Below are positions 1 to 10,374 of a stretch of DNA of 64,000 nucleotides, piece after piece (positions within the stretch are counted from its first letter, which is position 1; each line of letters begins with the position of its first letter). Source of the stretch: Mycoplasmopsis canis PG 14 (lineage in GTDB: Bacteria > Bacillota_I > Bacilli_A > Mycoplasmatales > Metamycoplasmataceae). The DNA is taken from contig NZ_CP014281.1 of the NCBI RefSeq assembly GCF_001553195.1, positions 833,444 through 897,443 of the forward strand, written 5' to 3'. The notes under the pieces were generated by a model. That model saw only the letters and a list, made by a program, of their open reading frames with translations. It made no database searches and was not told the origin of the DNA. The position numbers and the translations under genes were made by a program.

Positions 1-776
1 TAAATAACAACGTTATATCTTGAGGAACCAGTGAATCTTTATGATTTCAAAAGATTGGTAAGCAAGCATCACAGAGAGCAATTGAACATATTTTTGTGCA
101 ACATCCTCCTCTTATAATACTTTCAAAAGGGGTTGCTAAACCAGCATTAAGTTGAATTGTTGAGTCAGCTGAAAAATTTGGTGTTCCTGTTTGTTTATCA
201 CAAGTTAGTTCATCTTTATTATCAACAAATGTTGGTTCATACTTAAATAACTATTTTTTAGATGAAACACAAGTACATGCATGTTTAGTTTTAATAGGTG
301 GAACAGGAGTCTTGATCATTGGTCAAAGTGGTGTAGGTAAATCTGAAGCAGCCCTTGAACTAGTGCAAAGAGGACACGTTTTAATTAGTGATGATTCAGT
401 GTTAATAAGAGATGGTGGTAATATATTTATAGGTCGCTCTCCACGTATAACTCAAAACATGTTAGAAGTACGTGGTATAGGAATGATTGACGTTAAACAT
501 ATTTATGGTGTTAAATCCGTTGCAACATCTTCAGTAATTGATCTTGTTGTAGAATTGGTTAAAACAGATAGGCAAAATGAATTAGACAGATTAGGAATTG
601 ATTTTCTTAAGTATCCTATTTTTGGGAGATCAATTCATAAAATTCAGATCCCGATTAAAGAAGGTGGTTCAGCCGCTTCTTTAATTGAAACTGCTGTAGG
701 ATTCTTGTTATCAAAAAGAGACGGATTGAATGTTATACAAGAAATGGAAAGAAGGAGGTTAGAAGAAGATGAATAA
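1..776 (+). CDS. hprK: HPr kinase/phosphorylase, 5' end outside window
   Basis: Bifunctional enzyme that phosphorylates HPr of the sugar phosphotransferase system on serine and removes that phosphate, linking sugar uptake to energy state. The frame is open from base 3, and 257 residues are visible. The Walker A loop GQSGVGKS lies at residues 107-114 of the fragment, followed by the DD pair of the ISDDSV segment. The family signature LEVRGIGMIDV comes after it. In-frame UGA codons near bases 21 and 42 are read as Trp. An SD-like AGGAGG inside its 3' end (753-758) serves lgt, whose start overlaps the hprK stop, so the two genes are translationally coupled. The hprK-lgt-trxB order is common in Mollicutes. 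Confidence 0.95.
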
Positions 777-1755
777 TTTAAATGGCCCAAGTTATGTACC
801 TGATGTAGCATTTCGTGCAGGGACACCAAGCATTTTATTTAATATAGGTTCATTCCAATTACATACATATTCATTAATGATATTATCAGGATATTTAGCT
901 TCAATATTAACAATTTTCTTCTTTTGAAGAAGAGAAAAAATGAATATGGATGTACTATTTGGTTTAATTTTAATAACAATTCCTATGGGTATTATCGGTT
1001 CACGTTTAGGGTTCGTATTCGAAGAATTAATTTATAGTAGCGATCCATTCAGAGGCTCTGCATGATATGCTCTATGAGATGGGGGATTAAGTATCCAAGG
1101 GGGTGTTTTCTTTACCATTGTTGCTGATATGACTTATGTTTATACAAAAAGAAATGTAATTGATATTAGAAAAGCAACATCAATTATTATTCCTACTATT
1201 TTAGTGGGTCAATTCATTGGTAGATTTGGTAACTATGGTAATCATGAAGTTTATGGAAAAATAGATTGATCTGGAAATAGTTCAATTTTTTGAGGAAAAA
1301 GTTTTGCAGATAATATGTATATTTCTGATTCGGTAACTGATGCACTTGGATTAGAAGGTGCATATAGATATCCTTTATTCTTATATGAAGGTTTGGCTAA
1401 CCTGGTTGGGTATTTAATTATTGTTTGAATATTTAATTTATTTTGAACATTTAAACCAGGTGCTACAGCTGGACTATACTTATTATGATATGGTATATTA
1501 AGATTAGCACTTGAACCATTAAGACAAGAATCATTTTTATATTATTCAATAATTGCTCTTGCTTTTGCGATTGTTGGTGGATTTATATTTATTTATTTTG
1601 CTTTTTGATCTAAAGTTAAATATGTAACAACTGTTAAAAATAAAGTATTTAAACATTATGAATACAAATACCCTGAATATTATTCAGCTTACGTAAATAG
1701 AAGTTCATTTAGCTTTTTATTCAAAAAAACATTGACATATACTTGATTTAAATAG
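769..1755 (+). CDS. lgt: Prolipoprotein diacylglyceryl transferase
   Basis: Membrane enzyme that moves diacylglycerol from phosphatidylglycerol to the lipobox cysteine of prolipoproteins. The frame gives 328 residues when UGA is Trp. The Lgt signature GRFGNYGNHEVYG is present, as is DGGLSIQGG, where family members often have His in place of this Gln. Several hydrophobic segments fit the seven-helix fold, and the C-terminal tail is basic. The start ATG overlaps the end of hprK by 8 bases and has AGGAGG 10 bases upstream. Its substrates in this window include both MIP proteases, P60 and the lipoprotein at 22676. Confidence 0.95.
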
Positions 1756-1763
1756 AGGTAATT

Positions 1764-2702
1764 ATGGAAGAAAGAAAAATTTATGATTTAATCATCATTG
1801 GTGGTGGACCTGCAGGATTAAACGCTGCTCTTTACGCAAGTAGAGCGAACTTAAAAGTAATTTTTATCGAAAAAGGTGCGCCTGGCGGAAAGTTATCACT
1901 AACTAACAAAATTGAAAATTGATTAGGTACCGAAATTATTGAGGGATGACAATTAGCTACTAACTTTTTTGATCACGCTAAAAGATTTGGTGCTGAATAT
2001 AAATATGGCGAAGTTGTAAATATAATAAACCATGGTGATTTTGATAAAGAAGTTATGCTTTCAAATAATACTTCCATATACGGAAGAACTGTTTTAATAT
2101 CAACAGGTATGAAAAATAGAGAACCATCATTTATAAAAAATTATGATAGTTTTTTACAAGGTGGAATAAGTTTTTGCGCCATCTGTGATGGGCCTTTATT
2201 CAAAAATTCTCCTACAATAGTTTTAGGAGGAGGGAATTCAGCAGTTGAGGAAGGAACATACCTAACAAAAATAGCTTCACATGTTTATTTTGTTATTCGT
2301 GAAAAGGAATTCACGGCAGAAAAAAAACTTGTAGAAGATTTATATAAAGCAAAAAATGTAACTATTTTTAAAGAATCTCAAATCGATAGATTAGAAGGTG
2401 ATAAAATCCTTCAGTTTGCTATTATTAAAAATAATATCACTGGCGAAGAAACTAAAGTGGAAGTATCATCATTTTTCCCTTATATTGGTATGGAAGCAAC
2501 AACAACTTTTGTTAATGGTTTAGATATTCTCGATGAAAAAGGATTTATAATCACTGATGAACATATGCAAACAAAAGTAAAAGGAATTTTTGCTGCCGGT
2601 GACATCAGACATAAAGAAATTCGCCAAATTGTAACCGCTGCAAATGATGGTGCAATAGCTGCAAAAAAAATATCTGACTTATTAAATTCAATAAATGATT
2701 AA
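1764..2702 (+). CDS. trxB: Thioredoxin reductase (NADPH)
   Basis: Flavoprotein that reduces thioredoxin with NADPH. The product has 312 residues. The N-terminal FAD loop GGGPAG is at about residues 13-18. The redox pair CAIC has Cys138 and Cys141 and is followed by DG, as in the low-molecular-weight TrxB family. The NADPH loop GGGNSAVEEG and the C-terminal FAD motif FAAGDIRH are also present. The start eight bases after the lgt stop has AGAGGT upstream. Two early UGA codons encode Trp. It is the last gene of the hprK-lgt-trxB operon and is followed at once by a terminator hairpin. Confidence 0.95.
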
Positions 2703-2724
2703 CTAAACTTAGGTTTAGTTTTTT
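2700..2724 (+). terminator. Rho-independent terminator after trxB
   Basis: An 8-bp stem AACTAAAC/GTTTAGTT with a TTAG loop is followed by six T. It overlaps the trxB stop codon and separates the housekeeping operon from the MIB/MIP island. Confidence 0.75.
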
Positions 2725-2760
2725 ATATAGATAAAATATTAATATTTTATTCTCAAAACA

Positions 2761-2769
2761 TGATAAAAT
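2761..2769 (+). promoter_or_regulatory. Extended -10 promoter of MIB1
   Basis: TGATAAAAT reads as TG-n-TAAAAT, an extended -10 box, and is followed by AAAAATATA. No clear -35 is seen. The same block precedes MIB2, MIP1 and MIB4. Confidence 0.6.
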
Positions 2770-2814
2770 AAAAATATACTTAAATAAAAATAGTAATTTA
2801 AGGAGGTCATACCT

Positions 2815-5181
2815 ATGAAAAGAAAAAGCAGAATATTATTATTAACATCTTTTTTAGGTGTAGCTACTTCAGCCGCAATAACAACTTTAGTACATAAACA
2901 AAGCACTAACAGTCCAAAATTTAAATTTGAAATTAACGGTATTTTAAAACCGAATTTTGAAACAAAGGATGTAGATTTAACTAATGCCAAAAATAGTGCT
3001 ACAGATTTTAACCTACCTAAATTAGAAAAACCGAAAGTTATCATTTCAACACCTGATAAAAAAATTGTTCCAATCGAAATTAAACCCATTATCGAAAAAG
3101 AAAAACCGAAAGTTGATAAAGATGCTACTGTTTTAAATAGAGAAGAACCTAAAAAAGATACAAAGGAATTACCAAAGGAGACAAAACCTCTAGAAATACC
3201 TAAAGAAAAACCGAAAGAAGTGCCTAAGGAAACACCTCTTGTTGCACGTCCTGGATATAAACTTGTTCCAATTAATAATCACGGAATTATAATTTATGCA
3301 GAAGTTAAAGATATACCACCTAGAGAATATTCCTCAGCTGACATAGCAAGAGGAATTGCAAACCGTGTTCCGTATAGAGCCGAACTTCTTCCAGAGGTAT
3401 CAAGGATAGTTGGTGGTGATACTGAAGAAAATATTAAAAAAACAGTTGATAGAGCTATTTTAAAAACAAAGTGAGCTGATGGAATTTTTAGAAATGAAGG
3501 TGCTCTATATAACACAATAATAAACTCTAATGATGATATTAGCTTAAAACAAGAATACTTTGATAATGATGGTACAGCAGCAAATACGCTCGGAAGTTTT
3601 TATTGAAGATATCACAATCTAATTTGAAATAAAGAATTAATGAGAAAATATGTAGATGATGTAGGATTAAAACATTTTGATGAATGATGAAATTCTGAAG
3701 TTTATATATCATGACCTCATGGGTGAAACAGACCAAAATTATCAATTGGTAAATTTAAACTACTTATGCATCTTGACTATTCTAAATTTGACAAAATTTC
3801 AGACAAAACAAGAGAGATGCTTAGAAATGGCCATGTGCTACCAGAGGATACTGGAGCACCCTGAATCAACTCTAAGGGCGAATGAGAAATTGATACAACT
3901 AGTCCTCCAATTAAAAATGGCTTAGGAGAAATTAGAAGAAATAATAGAGAAAAAAGAGTTTTAGGAAACGACTCTATTTGAAGCAGATCAGGTGATGATA
4001 TTTTAAAAGGTAAATATCACAACTGAACAAAACTAGAAGAGAATTTTAGTTTTAAAAAGAATCCAAACTATGCTAAATTTTTAAATCTTGGTGGGTTTGA
4101 AATAAATAGATATGTTATAGATAAAAAATTAGAAGGTGTAGATAGACAAGAAGCTAGAATTATAACAATCGATGCCGGAAGGTCAGAAACTTTCAAAAAA
4201 ACTTTAGAATTCATTGAGTTTATTAAAAAAGACGGGTTAAAAGTAGACGGATATAGAATTTTAAATGTAGGTAAATCAGGATATAACCAAAACTTTGATA
4301 AGATTTTTGCTGCTTTGCCTGATAAACTTCCTATGTTAGAGCTATTTTTTGAATCAAAAAATACAACAGCTTTAAAATACCTAAAAAATAAAGAAATTGA
4401 TGAATTATCACTAATTACTAACAATAAAGTAAATTCATTAGCAGATGATTGAGCCTTAAATCCTTGAGCTTTAAATAAAGTAGCATGAGTTAATATGGCA
4501 GATTATAATGTTTCAAGTTCTTATAATCCTTGAGATACTATTTACACTAGAATTACATTCGATAATCTTGCTTTTGATGATGAAGATATTGTTAATGGTG
4601 ATCTAACTAATATTAATAACGGCCTAAGAATGGCATATTGAACAAGAAATAATGAACGTATATTCCAAGGCGGGTGAGGTCCTGGAACAAAACCTGATCG
4701 TGAAAGTGATGGAAATTCATATCCAATGGGACTTGATTTTTCAAATGCTAAAAAAATTAAAACACTAAAAGGAATGATTTTCTACAACGAAGATAATCCT
4801 AGCCAAAAAAGAAAATTAAATAAAATTAAACTTTACAATGATTCAGATACATGAACAGTCTCTGCATCAGAAATGAATGGTGCTCAATTCGCGGATGTAC
4901 TAGTTACATCTCAACCTCAGATGCCAAAATCTAAAATTACTTTTTCAAATGGAAAAGCAACAAAGAAAATCAAAATTACTCCAGACAGTAATTCAAACTC
5001 ACTTGATGGCAATGGATTAAGAAATTTAAGCACCTTGATGTCATATTCTGATGGTACTTTTAATAAAAGTTCTACAGAAGTTATCGTGCCTGAAAATGCA
5101 ACAAACTTATATAATTCTCTAAAAGGCGCAGGATTTCAAGTAAAATATTCATCAACAGATGATGATTTTGAGATATTTTAA
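2815..5181 (+). CDS. mib: MIB-type immunoglobulin-binding protein, copy 1
   Basis: Surface protein that in characterised mycoplasmas grips the antibody variable region and presents the heavy chain to the MIP protease. The frame gives 788 residues with UGA as Trp. Basic N-terminus and hydrophobic anchor span residues 1-25. A charged proline-rich stalk of KEKPKE type spans roughly 85-145. The conserved region begins near IANRVPYRAELLPEV. Blocks shared with the other three copies include LPMLELFFESKN, NNKVNSLADDWALNPW, NERIFQGGWGPG and SYPMGLDFS. AGGAGG lies 8 bases before the start. It has its own promoter and terminator, so it is a single-gene unit. The family call rests on recalled MIB sequence features and pairing with MIP; no search was run. 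Confidence 0.85.
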
Positions 5182-5189
5182 TTTTTATT

Positions 5190-5228
5190 AACTAAAAATA
5201 TATTTGACATGTATTTTTAGTTTTTTTT
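5190..5228 (+). terminator. Terminator after MIB1
   Basis: An 11-bp inverted repeat AACTAAAAATA/TATTTTTAGTT is followed by eight T in total. It ends the MIB1 unit. Confidence 0.75.
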
Positions 5229-5284
5229 ATAAATTAAAATAGTTATTTTAGTAGTTTTTAAAATTAACAAAAGAGTATTAAATG

Positions 5285-5293
5285 TGATAAAAT
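5285..5293 (+). promoter_or_regulatory. Extended -10 promoter of MIB2
   Basis: TGATAAAAT lies within AAATGTGATAAAATAAAA and is followed by GTGTAATATAT. It is nearly identical to the blocks before MIP1 and MIB4. Confidence 0.6.
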
Positions 5294-5341
5294 AAAAAGT
5301 GTAATATATATTTTATCTAAAATATATACAAGGAGAGGCTT

Positions 5342-7687
5342 ATGTTGAATAGAAAGAAAAAAATAATGCTAATAACTTCTACTATAGGTATTACAACCGC
5401 AATTTCTGCATCAACAGTAATTCACATGAATTCTGCCAACACGAAGGGTTTCAAATTTAAAATAAACCCCGGTACTACAAGAAATTTTATTGCGGATTCT
5501 GTTGATTTAACAAAAACTGAACCTGCCGCAACAGATATTAATGTTCCAATCTTAAAAAATCCACCAATAGTAAAACCAATTATTCAAAAAGACCCTCTAA
5601 AAACCGAAATTATCCCTAAGATAGATGATAAGAAAAAAGAAATTAAAAACCCTATTTTACCTAAATCAACAAATTCGCCAAAATCAGATATTTTACCTAA
5701 AAAAGATGAAAAACCTAGTCAGCCAACTCTAGAGATAACTGACCCAACTTTAAAACCTAAACCAGCCCCTACTGAAACAAGAGTAATTATTAAGGATAAT
5801 ATTAAATACTTTGTTGAAGTAACTCCTTTACCACCTAGAGTAAACAAAAAATCAGATATTGAAAAAGGAATTGTTAATAGAAAAAATTATAGAGCCGAGT
5901 TTACTCCTGATGTACACAAAATTTCTGGAGCTTTAACACCCGAAAATATTGCGGCATCAGTAGCAAATGCACAAGCTAATGGTAAGATTCAAGATCTAAC
6001 TTTCGGTGCAACATCTTCATATAGACCCATATTAGAAGATCCTAATAGGGATTTAGCTAGAAAACAAAATTATTTAGATAATGTCGGAAGCGCCGATGAG
6101 CAAATGGCTGGTTTATGAGCTAGATACTTCCAACTTTTAAAGAATAAAGAAACAATATACAAGTATGTTGATGATATTGCAAGAAGTCACTTCGAAGAAT
6201 GATGAAACTCCAAAGAAACAATTAGTTGAGATCAAAGTAATGGTAGGCAAACTGTTCCATTAGGACATTTCTTACTTATAATGCACATTGATCACACTAA
6301 AATTACTAAACTTTCTAAACAAGTCTTAGATGAACTAGCGCAAGGTAATGTTATCCCTAAAGATGGGGGTAATTTATCAGTAAATGAAAATGGTGAATGG
6401 GTTTCTCATACCTTTAAGCCACCATATAATGCAGTTTTAGCAAGAACTAAAAATGAGAATCAGCATTTTAGAGTATTGGGTAATAATAAAGATGATTTTA
6501 GAACTCCTAACCAAATAGAAAAAGGTAAATACACTAATTGAAATGATGTAGATAAAACTAATTATTATGCATCTATCGGAATAAACGAAATTAGTGGTGG
6601 AGGGATATCTGTTACCGAATATACTCGTAAAGAAAAAATTGAAGGAGAAAACAGAGAAAAAGCAACTGTTGTCACAATCGATGTTTCTGTACCAAATGCT
6701 TATAGACATGCAAAATCTATTATGGAAAAATTCATTTCAAAAGGTATAGAAATCACAGGTTACAGAATTAAAGGTATTGGATTATCAGGCGATCAAAATA
6801 TGGACCATATTCTAGCTGCTTTACCACAAGAATTGCCACTTCTTGAACTTTTCTTCGAATCTAGAAACACATCTGCACTAAGAAAAATACATAATAAGAA
6901 AATTGATGAATTAGGTCTTTATACAAATAACAAAGTTAATTCATTGGCAGATGATTGATCATTTAATCCTTGAGCTTTAAATAATGTTGCTTGATTAAAT
7001 ATGAACGATTATAACGTAAGCTTTTCATATAGCCCACGTGATACTATATATACAGTTATTACTTTTGATAATCTTGCTTTTGATCCAGAAGATTTAGGCC
7101 CTAATGGTAGCCTCGATAAAATTAATGATGGACTTAGAATGGCCTACTGATCAAGAAATAATGAACGTATTTTCCAAGGTGGCTGAGGATCCGGGAATAA
7201 ACCCGATAGACACGCAGCAAGCAACTCATACACAATGGGGCTAGATTTATCTAGAATACCTTCAATAAAATCACTTAGAGGATTAATTTTTACAAATGAA
7301 GATAATCCTAGTGAAAAAAGAATGTTAAACAAAATAAAATTATTCAATAATTCAGACACTTTCCAAATTGCAACGACTGAAATGAATGAAGCACAATTTG
7401 ATGAAATTTTAATCAAACAAACAAGTATGCCAAGATCTAAAATTATGTTTAGTAATGGATCAGCAACTCAAAAAATTAAAATTATACCTACTTCTAATGA
7501 TAATACATTATCAAGTTCAGGTTTAAGAAATTTAAGTGTATTAATGCAATTTTCGGATGGAAATTTCTCTAAAAGTAGTACTGAAATTATAGTTCCTGAG
7601 GGATCGCATTCATTATTAAATACACTTAGAAATTCTGGTTTTAATGCTAGATTTGAAAGCGAAGACGATTTATATGAACCTTATTAG
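5342..7687 (+). CDS. mib: MIB-type immunoglobulin-binding protein, copy 2
   Basis: Paralogue of the preceding gene, 781 residues with UGA as Trp. It has a basic N-terminus and hydrophobic anchor (residues 1-25), then a proline/lysine-rich stalk at about 70-145 whose sequence differs from copy 1. The conserved body starts at GIVNRKNYRAEFTPDV. The blocks LPLLELFFESRNTSALR, NNKVNSLADDWSFNPW and NERIFQGGWGSG are conserved. The last is GSG where copies 1 and 4 have GPG. The SD AAGGAGAGG lies just before the start. It is flanked by its own promoter and terminator. Expected role is binding immunoglobulin at the cell surface; the partner protease is probably MIP1, the next gene. Confidence 0.85.
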
Positions 7688-7709
7688 AAACCGATTTATT
7701 CGGTTTTTA
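7688..7709 (+). terminator. Terminator after MIB2
   Basis: A 7-bp stem AAACCGA/TCGGTTT with a TTTAT loop is followed by T residues directly after the MIB2 stop. Confidence 0.75.
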
Positions 7710-7773
7710 TTTTTACTTTAAATGATATATAGCAGCCATAAAACTTTTTTTACTAAAAAAATTATTATACAAA

Positions 7774-7789
7774 TGTGATAAATTTCACA
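7774..7789 (+). promoter_or_regulatory. Perfect inverted repeat TGTGA-N6-TCACA upstream of MIP1
   Basis: The sequence is TGTGATAAATTTCACA, with 5-bp perfect arms and 6-bp spacing. It lies about 25 bases upstream of the MIP1 extended -10 block and shares AAATGTGATAAA with it. It could be an operator. It also matches the enterobacterial CRP site pattern, but mycoplasmas are not known to have CRP. Confidence 0.35.
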
Positions 7790-7812
7790 ACTGGTAAAAT
7801 AAAGCTTAAATG

Positions 7813-7821
7813 TGATAAAAT
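7813..7821 (+). promoter_or_regulatory. Extended -10 promoter of MIP1-MIB3
   Basis: TGATAAAAT within TTAAATGTGATAAAATAAAA is the shared island promoter block. The leader to the MIP1 start is about 80 bases and A-rich. Confidence 0.6.
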
Positions 7822-7906
7822 AAAAGTGTAATATATTTTATATATATTAAAAAAGAAGGAGTAAGCAAAAAACAAAAACACAATAATAAAAACAAAGAGG
7901 TAAAAA

Positions 7907-10363
7907 ATGAATAGTAAAAAAATGAAAAAAATTCTTTCTGGCTTATTAATGACGTCGTCATTTTTGGGTTTTAGTACAGTTATTAGTTGTGGAGATAACA
8001 AAAATAACACTAATAATGCTTCAAATACAGAAAATAAACCTAATGACCCAACACCTGGATCACAAAACCCTGGGGTTTCAGACCCAAATGCAATACCAAA
8101 ATCAGAATTAGAAAAGAAAACTTTTGATGATCTTTTTAGATTTACAAATGAGTTTGGTGCGCCATTAAGTTACAAAAGTTTATCAATTCAACAATTTTTT
8201 AACAATATCGATGAAGGTAAGCTTAATATTTCTAAGATAGATGAAAAAACTCCATTAACATTTCTAAATGCTCGTCAAGAAGGAAATTCTGCAAAATTAT
8301 TTTTCATCTACAATAACAAAGAAAATGAAATTGTAACTTACACTATAAGCGGATTTGAAGGAGCACACTACGATCTTTCAGGTCCTAAAGTGCCTGCAAG
8401 TAAGTTTGGTTCTTATGTTAATTCAACTTTAGAAGAACGTTATAAACAAGATGCTGAAGAATATGATCAAGGTTTAAATAGAAATAGCGAACCTCGTAAC
8501 AATTTAAATGCAACAAGTGAAACAATCGCTAAATTCGATGAAAAAGCAAAATCATTAGGGTTACCAAGTTACGATAGATCAAACAAAATGGGTATGACTA
8601 TCCCTAAATATGATTCATCTGGAAATGTTGTTGGTTTAGATTTAAAACTAAGCGAAACAGGTAAAGGTCCTTCATGAGTAGATAATTATGGCAAAGATGG
8701 ACCAAAAAATAGGGGACTTGCTAGAACTATTACTAACCAAACGTATGCAAATATAGCATTGCAAACATTCCAGTTTAATATTACAAATTGAAATGTTTCA
8801 CCTGATGAATCTGTAAGAAAACTTGTCCAACAAGCTTTAAGAAATGACGAAAATGTTAGCTTATTCATAAATATGTTAGATAATCAAAAAGAAAAAGAAC
8901 GTTTACTAGGTGTTTATGAGAGAAATAAAACTGTTATGGGTGTTGTTAAAGAAGTTATTAATCAAACCTGAGAACAAATGAAAAAAGATAAAGGTGGAGA
9001 GGACCAAGCAGCGGTATTTTACACTCAATATATAAAAGATCAAAGAAAAAAACTTTCTGATAGAGTAAATGCATTACAAATTGATCAAAAAATTAAAGAT
9101 AGAATTAATAAGCGTATTGATGATACAACTGATTTTTATGATTTAGAGAACTTTTGAAATACTAGAGGTGGGGCAGATGGTACAGCATGAATAATGGATT
9201 ATGAATTAACTACCGATGGTTCTTATCCAATGAAATGATATTTTGCAACTAATTTACACGTTCTTGATGGTGTTGACTCTAGCAACATTGAAAGTTTTGG
9301 CTTAACAAGGTTAAACAAGTCAACTCCTTCATTATTTAATAAATTAAAAACTAATGAATTTGATCGCGGAAAATTTACTCATTATGGAATTGAAACGCCA
9401 AGTGCATTAACAAGAATTTTTGATGGTCGTGATTACTTAACAAAAGATCCTGTAGAATTTTTAGCAGACAAAAGTTTTGATAAAAAAGAATTTATAGATA
9501 TAGCTATATTTGAAATTGATTTCACAAAAACAAAATACACTAAAGAACAAGTTCAAGACATAACGAATGATTATGCTAATTGAGATGAAAGCAAAAAAGC
9601 TCAATTCGCAAATTACGACTATTTAAGTAATTATGAGAAAATTAACATTCCTCTTGCTAGCAAAAATATTAAAAATCTCGAAAATTATGATAGCTTATAT
9701 ATCTTAGGGTTCCCTAAGACTCAAGCCGGGCCATTTTTAGATTATTTCTTAGATAGATATGAAGATGAAGACTTACTTAAAAATGCAAGATGGTCCTTTA
9801 GTTTATGAACTAACGCTTCATATGATTTATATAACAAACCAGCTCCAACAGATGAAAATACTAAGTTTTTAGCTGATCAGGGTTATGGTTTATCGTATAA
9901 TATAGGTTATAGAACATTCACAAATAAACCCGGAATTACTGATCAATTCTTAAGTTTCCCCGTAACTGGTAAAGCACCATATCATTCAACTGATGATAAT
10001 AAAGATTATATTTCAATGAATTTAGCTTATTTACCTAAACGTTATGTACCTGGTGGGGGTGCTTCAGGATCTTCAGTAAGAACAAAGGATAATAAAATTG
10101 TTGCTATTTTCCATACAGCAAATGAAATTGCTAATACTGGAGTTGCAGCTGCTTTAAGATCTAATGGATTTGATTATAAAGGACTTTACGGAACATATAA
10201 TTTACCTCAATACGATATTATATATGGAACAGGTAAAGACCAAAAAAATTCTTACCGTCATGAAATGCTTAATAAGAATAAGGGTAATACATGACTATTT
10301 AAAAATGGATTCCAATCAGAAAATGTTCCAACTGAATTTAAATTTACCGAAAAACAAAGTTAA
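7907..10363 (+). CDS. mip: MIP-type immunoglobulin serine protease lipoprotein (DUF31 family), copy 1
   Basis: Lipid-anchored surface protease that in characterised systems cuts the antibody heavy chain near the variable/constant junction once MIB holds it. The product has 818 residues. A lipoprotein signal ends at VISC with Cys about residue 26, followed by an Asn/Pro-rich linker. The trypsin-like catalytic set is visible: His451 in FATNLHV, a candidate Asp531 in FIDIAIF, and Ser720 in GGGASGSSV (GxSG). UGA is Trp. Next gene MIB3 follows 8-11 bases after the stop, so protease and binder are cotranscribed. The catalytic Asp is the least certain of the triad. Confidence 0.88.
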
Positions 10364-10374
10364 AAGGAGTAATG

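Noticed and set aside
7774..7789. True CRP binding site
   Set aside because: The pattern matches, but CRP is not known in mycoplasmas, so only a generic operator is proposed.
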